This document shows, piece by piece, positions 34,472 to 42,568 of a stretch of 64,000 nucleotides of DNA. Position 1 is the stretch's first letter. Every line of letters starts with the position of its first letter. This stretch comes from CAYHCE01 sp964355015 (lineage in GTDB: Bacteria; Cyanobacteriota; Cyanobacteriia; PCC-6307; Cyanobiaceae): positions 1 through 64,000 of the forward strand of contig CAYHCE010000006.1 of the NCBI GenBank assembly GCA_964355015.1. The letters are read 5' to 3'. A model generated the notes under the pieces. That model had not been told where the DNA came from, did not search any database, and was given only the letters and a program-made list of their open reading frames with translations. The position numbers were made by a program, and so were the translations under genes.

Positions 34472-34855
34472 ATGTCCGTGCCGGTCGATACCCTGTTGGA
34501 TCCCGGCAGTGTGCACGGCAGTCCCGGAGGGCAGTACAGCTTCCGGGTACTCGGGCCCTGCTGCCGTCTGTTCGACCGGGAGGAACTGCCCTGGCCCTGC
34601 TGCCGACTGGCCTGGCGAAGCAAGGAACCCAGCTGGCGGCGCATCGGGCGCCGTTTCGTCGCCGACCTCGCCTCGCGGCGCTGCCCTTCCTATTCCGTGG
34701 AACTGCTGCAGCCGGGTGCCCGGCCCACGCAGACCGTGCTCACCCTCTTCCCGCAGCGGCTCGGCGCGGAGCTGCAGGAGTGGTGGTACAGCAGGCAACC
34801 CGGCTCCTGCGATCCGGCCAATCTCCGCCCACCGGGGCCCGTCGCTGCTGCCTGA
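34472..34855 (+). CDS. Cys-pair protein of unknown function (127 aa)
   Basis: From ATG 34472, immediately after the petF terminator, the frame gives 127 residues; the frame is also open to 34427 through the terminator. It contains two adjacent Cys pairs (residues 30-31 and 43-44) in GPCCRLFDREELPWPCCRLAW and an Arg-rich centre. No signal peptide or membrane segment is visible. I recognise no family. If translated from 34472, its mRNA must read through the terminator or start inside it, which is odd. The four Cys could bind a metal (inference). Confidence 0.55.
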   Translation: MSVPVDTLLDPGSVHGSPGGQYSFRVLGPCCRLFDREELPWPCCRLAWRSKEPSWRRIGRRFVADLASRRCPSYSVELLQPGARPTQTVLTLFPQRLGAELQEWWYSRQPGSCDPANLRPPGPVAAA

Positions 34856-34889
34856 GTTCCGGTTGGGCGCGGTGGCCCCGCGTTCCGAT

Positions 34890-34918
34890 GAGAAAGCCGC
34901 GGCTTGAGGGCCGCGGCT
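34890..34918 (-). terminator. Hairpin terminator of psbV, possibly bidirectional
   Basis: AGCCGCGGC (34895-34903) and GCCGCGGCT (34910-34918) form a perfect 9-bp stem with a six-base loop. Read on the minus strand it is followed by TTTCT, a short U-tract fitting the psbV 3' end about 75 bases downstream of the stop. It lies between convergent genes and could stop both. Confidence 0.6.
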
Positions 34919-34991
34919 GAAAGGGGTGGACATCGTTGGAGGGGCCCGGTCCGGCCTGGCCAGGGATCCGGTTCAGCCAACGATCCGGCGA

Positions 34992-35513
34992 TCAGAAATA
35001 CACCTTGCCGCCGCCCCACTGCACGCCGCTCACCTTGGGAGCCACCAGGATATAGCCGGCGATCAGGCGCAGGTCGTCTTCATCGAGATCGCGCATCTTC
35101 ACGAACACATCGCTGCTGCGCAGGCTCGGATGCACGTCGGCGATGCTGTATTCGCCGTCATAGGAGGTGGGGTCCTTGATGTAGTCGACAAGAGCATCGA
35201 CCGAATCGCGCGGGGGGGTGGCCAGAGCGAGGGTCTCGGGGTCGAGCCCGACGTTGTGGTTGGTCTTGGTGATGCCGCCGGCATGGCAGGTGCCGCAGCT
35301 GTCGTTGAAGAGCTTGCGGCCCGACTTGATCTCCGTTTCGCTGAAGGTGACCAGGCTGCCGTCGGGGGCGCCGGGCACCGTGAGCGTGGCGGCATCCCAC
35401 TGGGCGGCTTGGACGGCGGTGACGGGGAGGGCCAGGCCAAGCAGAAGCCCCAGGGGCAGAACCAGCAGGGTCCGGGCAATCGCCCGAAGGGCAGACGAAA
35501 GGAAAGAGGCCAT
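34992..35513 (-). CDS. psbV: Photosystem II cytochrome c550
   Basis: A 173-residue protein. A cleavable leader (about residues 1-36, hydrophobic LLVLPLGLLLGLALPV) ends at AVQAAQWDAA and targets the thylakoid lumen. The single haem motif CGTCH lies about residue 72 in NDSCGTCHAGG, and the C terminus carries PSLRSSDVFVKMRDL, typical of PsbV. It stabilises the oxygen-evolving complex. ATG 35513 is chosen because the signal peptide follows directly; an earlier in-frame start would add ten residues. Confidence 0.95.
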   Translation of the reverse strand: MASFLSSALRAIARTLLVLPLGLLLGLALPVTAVQAAQWDAATLTVPGAPDGSLVTFSETEIKSGRKLFNDSCGTCHAGGITKTNHNVGLDPETLALATPPRDSVDALVDYIKDPTSYDGEYSIADVHPSLRSSDVFVKMRDLDEDDLRLIAGYILVAPKVSGVQWGGGKVYF

Positions 35514-35638
35514 GAAGGGAGCCGGCGAACAGGCGGTAGGCACCGCACCTGAGACCTTGTATCACGGGCAAAGGGCCCGCCGGCCCGGAATCACGAACTG
35601 TTGCAGCGAACACGCCTCCCGGCAGCGTGACCGTTGGC

Positions 35639-36589
35639 TCAGCCCTGGCCGGGGATCACCTCCAGGCTGAGGAAATCCCTGGCCACCAGCGTGTTGGCGA
35701 AGATCGCCCTGGCCTCGTCGAGCAGATCATCGGGCGTGATCGTGTTGCCGCTCACATAGCGGGGGCTCAGGTGGGTGAGCGCCAGTTGCTTCACCCCGGC
35801 CAGCGCGGCCGTCTGTGCCGCCATCGTGCTGGTGGAATGCTGGCGCTGGAAGGCCAGCTCGGCCTCGCCGTGGGCGAAGGTGGATTCGTGGATCAGCAGG
35901 TCGGCACCACGGGCCAGCTCCACGGCTGCCTCGCAGAACACCGTGTCGGTGCAGTACACCACGCTGCAGCCAGGTCGGTCGGGCCCGCACAGCGTCTCGC
36001 CCCGGATGATGCGCCCATCCTCCAGGGTGACTTCGCGGCCGGCCTTGAGCTCGGCGTAGACCGGCCCGGGGGGGATCCCCAGCTGCCGCGCCTGCTCGAC
36101 GTCGAAGCGCCCCGGCCGTGGCTTCTGCTCCACCCTGTAGGCGAAGGCAGGGATCCGGTGGGTCAGCGGCGCGCAGCGCACCTGCAGATCTTCGTCGTCG
36201 AGCAGCACCGTGCCGGCGGCGGCCGCCTCCCGCACCCGGTGGGTGCGCAGCGGGTAGCCGATCCGGGTGGAGGAGGTCCGCAGGGCCCCCTCGAGATACT
36301 CGCGCAGGGGATCGGGACCATAGAGATCCACGCCGCTGCAGGCTCCGGCCAGGCCGAGGCTGGCCAGCAGGCCGGGCAACCCGAAGACATGGTCGCCATG
36401 CATGTGGGTGATGAAGATGCGCCGCAGCTGGGACACCCGCAGCTCACTGCGCAGGAACTGGTGCTGGGTGCCCTCGCCGCAGTCGAACAGCCACAGTTCG
36501 GCACGTTGGGGCAGGCGCAGGGCTACAGCCGAGACGTTGCGGGCACGGGTGGGCACTCCCGAGCTGGTGCCAAGAAAGGTGACCTGCAC
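35639..36589 (-). CDS. rnz: Ribonuclease Z
   Basis: A 316-residue metallo-beta-lactamase-fold nuclease. The zinc motif THMHGDHVFGLPGLL contains HxHxDH, and further metal ligands appear in CAPLTHR, YCTDT and LTHLSPRY. It trims the 3' ends of tRNA precursors, which fits genomes like this where tRNA genes lack CCA (see tRNA-Val). GTG 36589 is followed directly by the family N terminus VQVTFLGTSSGVP. Confidence 0.94.
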   Translation of the reverse strand: MQVTFLGTSSGVPTRARNVSAVALRLPQRAELWLFDCGEGTQHQFLRSELRVSQLRRIFITHMHGDHVFGLPGLLASLGLAGACSGVDLYGPDPLREYLEGALRTSSTRIGYPLRTHRVREAAAAGTVLLDDEDLQVRCAPLTHRIPAFAYRVEQKPRPGRFDVEQARQLGIPPGPVYAELKAGREVTLEDGRIIRGETLCGPDRPGCSVVYCTDTVFCEAAVELARGADLLIHESTFAHGEAELAFQRQHSTSTMAAQTAALAGVKQLALTHLSPRYVSGNTITPDDLLDEARAIFANTLVARDFLSLEVIPGQG

Positions 36590-36704
36590 GCCGATGGTCT
36601 CTTTGGCGCATGCTGCCACGTCAGCGGCTGTCCGCTGCCCGTCTGGCGCACCCGGGAGGGGGTGGTCACAATGGCGCACTCCGCCGACTCAGGGCACCGC
36701 ATCG

Positions 36705-38195
36705 ATGGCAGCTTTCCAGACCAACCCTTCCGCTCCGGCGCTGGCCTCTTCCCCGCGCAGCGCACGGCTGAGCCTGATCGGACTCGTGGCAGCAGGCGCG
36801 GCACCGCTGGGGCTGCTGACCGGCCTGCTGGGCTCCGCGCCGGCGAGAGCCCAGCAGGCCGGGGCCCTCGCCCTTGCCAGGACGGCCGATCCCCAGCTGC
36901 GGGTGCTGCTGCTGGAGGCACCGACCCTGCGAGTGGCTGCCGATTCCGGCCTGCGTCTGCGGGATGCCGGTGGCGGCGAGCTGCTGCGGCTGCCGGCCGG
37001 CTCCGCCCTCTCCCTGCGCCTGAGCGCCGGGCGGGTGGAGGCTCAGCCCAGCGGGGGCGACGGGGCACCACCCCGCACGCTGACGGTGGCGGAACTCTGG
37101 CTGGAACCTCTGGCCGATCCGACCGGGAACGACACGCTTCAGCTGGAGCAGCGTCGCTACCGCGGCCGGCTGCAGATCCGCCCGGAGGCCTCCAGGCTGC
37201 GGGCTGTCAACTACATCCCCCTCGAGACCTACCTGCCCAGCGTTGTGGGTAGCGAGATGCCCGCCAGCTGGCCTCTGGAGGCCCTGCGTGCCCAGGCAGT
37301 GGCGGCGCGCACCTATGCCCTGCGCCAGCGAAGTCCCAACGCACCGTTCGACCTCAGGTCCACCGTTGCCAGCCAGATGTACAAGGGGCTGGAGGCCGAG
37401 ACTCCCTCCACCCGCGAGGCCGTACGCACCACGCGCGGACTGGTGCTGATGTACGGCAACACCCTGATCAACGCCGTGTTCCACAGCAGCAGCGGCGGCA
37501 GCACCGAAAACAGCGGAGACATCTGGTCCCGTCAGCTGCCCTATCTGGTGAGCGTGCCGGACTATGACCAGGGCAGTCCTGTCCACAGCTGGGAGAAGAC
37601 CCTCTCTCCCCAGCTCCTCGGCCGGGCCTTCGCCGAGATCGGTGGGGCTCGCCGTATCGACATCCTCTCGACCACCTCCTCGGGCCGGGTGCGCCAGGCC
37701 CGGGTGATCGGCCCTGCCGGACAACTCGTGCTGAGTGGGCCGGAACTGCGCAGCCGCCTCGGCCTCAAGAGCAGCCTGGTGCATTTCCAAGCGGCCCCGT
37801 TCGCCTTCGGGCAGCCTCCCCTTTCCCCCGAGCCTGCCGCCGCCCCCGCTCAGGGCCCCATGGCGATCCCGGTGGTAGTGCCGGGATCGCGGACGGCAGT
37901 GGCCTTCGGATCGCTCCTGTCACCCCCGCCGCCTCAGCCCCTGCTGCCGCCCTCTGCCGTGATCGTGGCGATCGGTCGCGGCTTCGGCCACGGGGTGGGG
38001 ATGAGCCAGTGGGGAGCCTTCGCCCTGGCCCAGCGGGGTACGGGCTACGAGCAGATCCTGCAGCATTACTACCGGGGTGCCCAGCTGCGTCCCTTCCGTG
38101 ACACCACCACCGCTGCGGTGGTCTCCGATGCCGCTTCTGAGCCAGGCTCGACGGTATGGATGTCCCGCAGCTTGATGGGCGATCGCCGGCCCTGA
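36705..38195 (+). CDS. SpoIID/LytB-domain protein, exported
   Basis: A 496-residue protein with an N-terminal signal peptide (about residues 1-45, ending APARAQQAG). The SpoIID domain is seen in YIPLETYLPSVVGSEMPASW, where the Glu of SEMP is the catalytic residue in characterised SpoIID, then ALRAQAVAARTYAL and the C-terminal RGFGHGVGMSQWGAFALA. Such enzymes cleave denuded glycan strands of peptidoglycan. A Pro-rich insert near residue 390-420 interrupts the domain end. Its last 40 bases overlap nagB. Confidence 0.92.
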   Translation: MAAFQTNPSAPALASSPRSARLSLIGLVAAGAAPLGLLTGLLGSAPARAQQAGALALARTADPQLRVLLLEAPTLRVAADSGLRLRDAGGGELLRLPAGSALSLRLSAGRVEAQPSGGDGAPPRTLTVAELWLEPLADPTGNDTLQLEQRRYRGRLQIRPEASRLRAVNYIPLETYLPSVVGSEMPASWPLEALRAQAVAARTYALRQRSPNAPFDLRSTVASQMYKGLEAETPSTREAVRTTRGLVLMYGNTLINAVFHSSSGGSTENSGDIWSRQLPYLVSVPDYDQGSPVHSWEKTLSPQLLGRAFAEIGGARRIDILSTTSSGRVRQARVIGPAGQLVLSGPELRSRLGLKSSLVHFQAAPFAFGQPPLSPEPAAAPAQGPMAIPVVVPGSRTAVAFGSLLSPPPPQPLLPPSAVIVAIGRGFGHGVGMSQWGAFALAQRGTGYEQILQHYYRGAQLRPFRDTTTAAVVSDAASEPGSTVWMSRSLMGDRRP

Positions 38196-38995
38196 GTGCT
38201 CCCTGCCCGCTTCCCCGCTCCGCCCCGTCTCGATCGCTTCCTGCCTGGCTCGGGGGTCGGCTGGAGGTGGCTGCCCAGCCCCGGGAGCTGGCTTCCCGCG
38301 TGGCCGCCCTGTTGCTGCAGGAGCGGCTGCTCCGGCCTGAACGCCCCCTGGGCCTGGCCACGGGCCGCACGATGGAGCCGGTCTACGCCGCTCTGGTGCA
38401 GCAGGTCCTGGACCTGCCCGTGGGGGAACGGACCCGGATCGCCCGTCAGTGGTCCAGCTTCAACCTCGATGAGTACGTGGGCCTGGGCCCAGGCGATCCG
38501 CGCTCCTTCGCGGCAGCCATGGACCGGTTCCTGGTGGCGCCGCTCGGGCTCGATCCCCGCCGTGTCCGCCTGCCCGAGGGGCAGGCGGACGATCCTGACC
38601 TGGAGGCGGGGCGGTACGCCGCGGCCATGGCCGCGGCGGGAGGGATCGGCCTGCAGCTGCTCGGACTGGGTGCGAACGGCCACGTGGGCTTCAACGAGCC
38701 CCCTTGCGGCCCGAACGCCCCGGCCCGCTGTGTGTTCCTCAGTGAGGCCACCCTCCACCAGAACGCCGCCGCCTTCGGTGGGGATCCGGCGCAGGTGCCA
38801 CCGCGGGCCATCACCCTGGGCCTGGCCCAGGTCCTGCAAGCCGACACGATCCTGCTGGTGGTGAGCGGGTCGTCCAAGGCGGGGATCCTGCGCCGCCTGC
38901 TGCGCGAAGCCCCCCATGCCGAGCTGCCGGCCAGCTGGTTGCAGACGCATCCGGGCCTGCGGCTGATGGTCGACCGGGCGGCGCTGGAGGTCTGA
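38156..38995 (+). CDS. nagB: Glucosamine-6-phosphate deaminase
   Basis: A 279-residue protein of the NagB/6-phosphogluconolactonase fold: LGLATGRTMEPVYAAL, SSFNLDEYVGL with the catalytic Asp, and GANGHVGFNEPPCGP with the active-site His. It converts glucosamine-6-phosphate to fructose-6-phosphate and ammonium. The first 35 residues are Pro/Ser-rich and unlike the family. ATG 38156 lies 40 bases inside the SpoIID gene, and no better start is visible. The pairing suggests recycling of wall amino sugars. Confidence 0.9.
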   Translation: MDVPQLDGRSPALSAPCPLPRSAPSRSLPAWLGGRLEVAAQPRELASRVAALLLQERLLRPERPLGLATGRTMEPVYAALVQQVLDLPVGERTRIARQWSSFNLDEYVGLGPGDPRSFAAAMDRFLVAPLGLDPRRVRLPEGQADDPDLEAGRYAAAMAAAGGIGLQLLGLGANGHVGFNEPPCGPNAPARCVFLSEATLHQNAAAFGGDPAQVPPRAITLGLAQVLQADTILLVVSGSSKAGILRRLLREAPHAELPASWLQTHPGLRLMVDRAALEV

Positions 38996-39005
38996 GCCGG
39001 ACGGC

Positions 39006-39779
39006 TCAGACCATCACGGCTTCCATCAGGGTCTCGTCGGCCTCAAGATTGCTGGTGACGCTGCGCACGTCGTCGAGATCCTCGAGAGCATCGAGCATGC
39101 GCAGGCAGGCGCGCAGCAGCTCCTCGTTCTCCAGCCGGCAGGGAGTGGCCGAGACCCAGCGGTGCTCCCAGTCGGCCACCGGCCAGCCCTGGCGGCGCAG
39201 CCCATCCTGCAGCGCCTCGAGATCGGCATAGCGGCAGGACACTTCGGCGCCGTCGGATTCGATGAGGTATCCCAGCACCGTGGGCCCGTCCGCCTCCTCG
39301 AGCGCCAGCAGGCTCTCCAGCAGGGCCTCCTCCCGGGGCGAGGGTCCGCAGAGCCGCACCACCCCGCGCTGCTCGAAGAGATAGGCGACGCAGCCGGTCT
39401 CCCCCAGGTTGCCGCCGTTCTTGCTGAAGGCCAGGCGCAGGTCGGCGGCGGTGCGGTTGCGGTTGTCGGTGAAGGCCTCGATCAGCACGCCCACACCACC
39501 AGGACCGTAGCCCTCGTAGCGCACCGCCTCGAACTGATCCGCCTCACCACCGGCCTGGCCGGAGCCCTTGGCCACGGCCCGCTCGATGTTGGCGTTGGGC
39601 ACGCCGGCCGCCCTCGCCTTCTCGATCGCCGTGCGCAACTGGAAATTGCCGGCCGCATCGGCGCCGTTTCTCGCCGCAACCGTGATCTCCCGGGCCAGCC
39701 GGGTGAAAACCACACCGCGTCTGGCATCCACCACCGCCTTCTGGCGTTTGATCTGTGCCCATTTGCTGTGGCCGGCCAT
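39006..39779 (-). CDS. yebC: YebC/PmpR (TACO1) family protein
   Basis: A 257-residue protein beginning MAGHSKWAQIKRQKAVVDAR, with ITVAARNGADAAGNFQLR and YEGYGPGGVGVLIEAFTDN, the signature of the family. Members have been described as transcription regulators and, more recently, as factors easing translation of proline stretches. Length is normal. It follows truB by 55 bases on the same strand and converges on nagB with ten bases between. Confidence 0.95.
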   Translation of the reverse strand: MAGHSKWAQIKRQKAVVDARRGVVFTRLAREITVAARNGADAAGNFQLRTAIEKARAAGVPNANIERAVAKGSGQAGGEADQFEAVRYEGYGPGGVGVLIEAFTDNRNRTAADLRLAFSKNGGNLGETGCVAYLFEQRGVVRLCGPSPREEALLESLLALEEADGPTVLGYLIESDGAEVSCRYADLEALQDGLRRQGWPVADWEHRWVSATPCRLENEELLRACLRMLDALEDLDDVRSVTSNLEADETLMEAVMV

Positions 39780-39834
39780 CGCGGAACAGGGAGACGGAAG
39801 GTGGGGGCGTGACCGGACCGGTTCCGCTGCGGAT

Positions 39835-40740
39835 TCAGCCGGCGGCGTCGAGCACCAGACGGGGGCGGAGCCAGCCGTCACTGCTGGAGCGGGCCATGCC
39901 GGCCAGATTGCCATCCGGGTCGATCACCACCACGGCCTGATCGCCCTCCACCACCTGCCTGCTGGCAGGTGCCCGGCCGCAGCGCCAGCCAGCCAGCTCT
40001 TCGGGGTCCAGCCGGTGCCGCGGCAGGTGGGAAAGGGCGAGCAGCGGATCCAGCAGCGGGGGCGGCGGCTCGGCCTCCATCTCCTCAAGCGTGAGGGCGT
40101 CGGCCAGGCTGAAGCCGAGGGCCTCGGTGCGCCGCAGCTGGGCCAGGGTGCCACCGCAGCCCAGGGCAGCACCCAGGTCGCGGGCCAGGGAGCGGATGTA
40201 GGTGCCGGCGGAGCAGTGCACCTCAAGTTCCAGCCGGCCCAGGACCGGATTCCAGTCCGTCAGCTCCAGCCGATCGATGCTGACGGTGCGTTCCTGGAGT
40301 TCCAGCACCTCGCCGCGACGGGCGCGGGCATAGGCCCGTTCACCCGCCACGTGCACCGCCGACACCTGGGGGGGGCGCTGCTGGATCGGTCCGCGAAAGG
40401 GCTCGAGGGCGGCGTCCAGTTGCTGACGGGTCAGGGCCGGCACGGGGCTTCGTTCCAGCACCTCCCCGCTCTGATCGTCGCTGTCGGTGCGCAGGCCGAG
40501 CTGCACCACGCCCCGGTAGGCCTTGCCGCCCGGCAGGTAAGGCAGCAGGCGGGTGGCGAAGCCAAGCGCCATCGGCAGCGCGCCGGTGACGGCCGGGTCG
40601 AGGGTGCCGCCGTGGCCCACCCGCTTCAGCCCATAGCGGCGGCGCACTCTTGCCACGCAGGCGTGGGAGGTGAGCCCGGCCGGCTTGTCCAGCACGAGGA
40701 AGCCACAGAGCTGGTTGTCGGGGCTGGGGGCGGCGCTCAT
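39835..40740 (-). CDS. truB: tRNA pseudouridine(55) synthase
   Basis: A 301-residue protein with GFLVLDKPAGLTSH at the N terminus, the catalytic Asp in KVGHGGTLDP-like VGHGGTLDPAVTG, and AGTYIRSLARDLG. It converts U55 of tRNA to pseudouridine. ATG 40740 is favoured; GTG 40749 would add three residues. It is divergent from a methyltransferase gene and precedes yebC. Confidence 0.95.
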   Translation of the reverse strand: MSAAPSPDNQLCGFLVLDKPAGLTSHACVARVRRRYGLKRVGHGGTLDPAVTGALPMALGFATRLLPYLPGGKAYRGVVQLGLRTDSDDQSGEVLERSPVPALTRQQLDAALEPFRGPIQQRPPQVSAVHVAGERAYARARRGEVLELQERTVSIDRLELTDWNPVLGRLELEVHCSAGTYIRSLARDLGAALGCGGTLAQLRRTEALGFSLADALTLEEMEAEPPPPLLDPLLALSHLPRHRLDPEELAGWRCGRAPASRQVVEGDQAVVVIDPDGNLAGMARSSSDGWLRPRLVLDAAG

Positions 40741-40860
40741 GGCGTGCACTGTTGCATCCGGCGCGAGACCTGCAGGACCCGGCGGGAACGGTTTTCCTCA
40801 GTGCCGCGGAGGCCGGCGACGGCTCGCCGTAGCCTGGAGGGGATCCAGATTCGACCCGGT

Positions 40861-41670
40861 GTGTCCGATCGCCTCAGCACCGCTTTCCTGCCTGTGTCGC
40901 CAGCTGGAATCGCTCCTGCCCGGCCGGCGCTGGGCCTGGAGCGGTTCCTGCAGGACGGCTTCGCCCTTCGGGATCAGCTGGCCAGCCATCTCGGCCTGAG
41001 CCAGGCACGCCTGGAGGAGCGCCTGGCGGCCAGCTGCACCGACCTGGCGGCCCTTCACCCCGGCGCCGTCGGCTTCGATCCACACCGGGTCGAAGAGTTC
41101 TACGAGGAGACCGTCGGCACCGCTCACCTGCTCGAGCTGGCCGCCTGGCATCTGGCCAGCGCCGACTACATCGCTGACACACTGCGCCTCCAGAGCCGTT
41201 TCGCCCGGGGGCTGGTGCTCGACTTCGGCGGCGGCATCGGCACCCATGCCCTGGCTGCCGCTGCCCTTCCCCAGGTGGAGCGGGTCTGGTTCGTGGATCT
41301 CAATCCCCACAACCGGGCCTTCGTGGCGGAGCGGGCGGCCCGATTCGGCCTCTCGGATTCCCTGCAGGTCTGTCGCGATCTGGAGGATCCCTCCCTGCCG
41401 GAGCGCTTCGACACGGTGGTCTGCCTGGATGTGCTGGAGCATCTGCCCGATCCGGCCGCCCAGCTCGAGATCTTCGCTGCCCGGATGACGCCCGCGGCCA
41501 CGGCCCTGCTGAACTGGTACTTCTTCAAGGGATTCGAGGACGAGTATCCCTTCCACTTCGACGACCCCGCCCTGGTGGAGCACTTCTTCCGCACTCTCCA
41601 GAACCTCTTCCTTGAGGTCTTCCACCCCTACCTGATCACCACGCGGGCCTACCGGCTGATGATCAGGTAG
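40861..41670 (+). CDS. SAM-dependent class I methyltransferase
   Basis: A 269-residue protein from GTG 40861. Motif I is LVLDFGGGIGTHALA, an acidic VDLNP loop follows, and motif IV region is DTVVCLDVLEHLPDP, as in class I SAM methyltransferases. The N-terminal 100 residues are helical and the C terminus ends LITTRAYRLMIR. The substrate is unknown. It is divergent from truB and converges on rpmA with 23 bases between. Confidence 0.82.
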   Translation: MSDRLSTAFLPVSPAGIAPARPALGLERFLQDGFALRDQLASHLGLSQARLEERLAASCTDLAALHPGAVGFDPHRVEEFYEETVGTAHLLELAAWHLASADYIADTLRLQSRFARGLVLDFGGGIGTHALAAAALPQVERVWFVDLNPHNRAFVAERAARFGLSDSLQVCRDLEDPSLPERFDTVVCLDVLEHLPDPAAQLEIFAARMTPAATALLNWYFFKGFEDEYPFHFDDPALVEHFFRTLQNLFLEVFHPYLITTRAYRLMIR

Positions 41671-41693
41671 GAGCCTGTCTGGTGGGCTCTCGC

Positions 41694-41957
41694 TCAGGCG
41701 ACGGCCACGTTGATGCGCTTGCGGGCCCGCAGACCGCGCTTGATGCTCTCGAAGTTCACGACTCCGTCGACGAGGGCGAAGAGGGTGTCGTCGGAGCCGC
41801 GGCCCACGTTGACGCCAGGAATCACCGAGGTGCCGCGTTGGCGGATCAGGATCGAGCCGGCGGTGACGGTTTCCCCGCCGTAGCGCTTGACGCCGAGGCG
41901 CTTGGAGTTGGAGTCACGGCCGTTGCGTGTGGAGCCTGTGCCTTTCTTGTGAGCCAT
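41694..41957 (-). CDS. rpmA: 50S ribosomal protein L27
   Basis: An 87-residue protein starting MAHKKGTGSTRNGRDSNSKR, with AGSILIRQRGTSVIPG. L27 sits at the peptidyl transferase centre of the large subunit. It follows rplU by 43 bases, the universal L21-L27 gene pair. Confidence 0.98.
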   Translation of the reverse strand: MAHKKGTGSTRNGRDSNSKRLGVKRYGGETVTAGSILIRQRGTSVIPGVNVGRGSDDTLFALVDGVVNFESIKRGLRARKRINVAVA

Positions 41958-42000
41958 GGGGACGGAGGGGGAGGGGGAGGGAGGAGCGGATGGGGCGGGA

Positions 42001-42390
42001 TCAGGCGATCGCCTTGCCGTTCACGCAGATCGACTGGACCATCACACGGGTGAGCTCCTGGCGATGACCGCTCTTGCGCCGCGTCTTCTTCTTGGGGCGC
42101 ATCTTGTAAACCAGGATCTTCGGCCCGCGGCGATGGGCGAGCACCTTGAGCTCCACTTTCGCGTCGCTCACGTAGGGGCGGCCCAGGCTGGTGCCGCCGG
42201 CATCCCGCACCAGCAGAACGTTCTCCAGGGTCACGATCTCGTCCACCTCGGCCGGCAGACGGTCAAGATCGTAGTAGCGGTTGGGCTGCAGCCAGAACTG
42301 CTGACCGGACGCTTCGACGATGGCGTAAGGGCCTGCCGCTGCGGACCCGCTCTGGGGCGCGGGTTGGCCTGGGGCTGGAGATTGGCTCAT
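42001..42390 (-). CDS. rplU: 50S ribosomal protein L21
   Basis: A 129-residue protein. The first 20 residues are a Ser/Pro/Ala-rich extension, followed by the L21 domain (YAIVEASGQQFWLQPNRYYD) and the basic KKKTRRKSGHRQELT. It binds 23S rRNA. A perfect 9-bp hairpin lies 35 bases upstream in the leader. It is divergent from kaiA, a neighbourhood I recall from other picocyanobacteria. Confidence 0.97.
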   Translation of the reverse strand: MSQSPAPGQPAPQSGSAAAGPYAIVEASGQQFWLQPNRYYDLDRLPAEVDEIVTLENVLLVRDAGGTSLGRPYVSDAKVELKVLAHRRGPKILVYKMRPKKKTRRKSGHRQELTRVMVQSICVNGKAIA

Positions 42391-42425
42391 GGGCTCAGGG
42401 GGCGTGGACAGGCAAGCGCCGTAAT

Positions 42426-42448
42426 CCAGGCGCCGGCGAGGCGCCTGG
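42426..42448 (-). promoter_or_regulatory. Hairpin in the rplU-rpmA leader
   Basis: CCAGGCGCC (42426-42434) and GGCGCCTGG (42440-42448) form a perfect 9-bp stem with a five-base loop, 35 bases upstream of the rplU ATG. No T-run follows on either strand, so a terminator is unlikely. An mRNA leader structure used for autogenous control of L21-L27 is possible. Confidence 0.5.
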
Positions 42449-42510
42449 TCGGCAGCGCTATTCAGGCCTGGCGCACATCCGTTCGAATGACAAACGAGAA
42501 TCCTCCCTCG

Positions 42511-42538
42511 TTGCCGGCCTGTGCGTCAACACTAAGGT
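42511..42538 (+). promoter_or_regulatory. Candidate kaiA promoter
   Basis: TTGCCG (42511-42516) and TAAGGT (42533-42538) are 16 bases apart and end 30 bases before the kaiA ATG. The -10 hexamer matches the motif seen before atpB. Confidence 0.38.
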
Positions 42539-42568
42539 TTCTGCGCAGGAGCGCAACCGTCACGCCGA

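Noticed and set aside
38156..38995. Asn instead of Asp in the GANGHVGFNEP motif of NagB
   Set aside because: Asn occurs at this position in many functional NagB proteins, so no loss of activity can be inferred.
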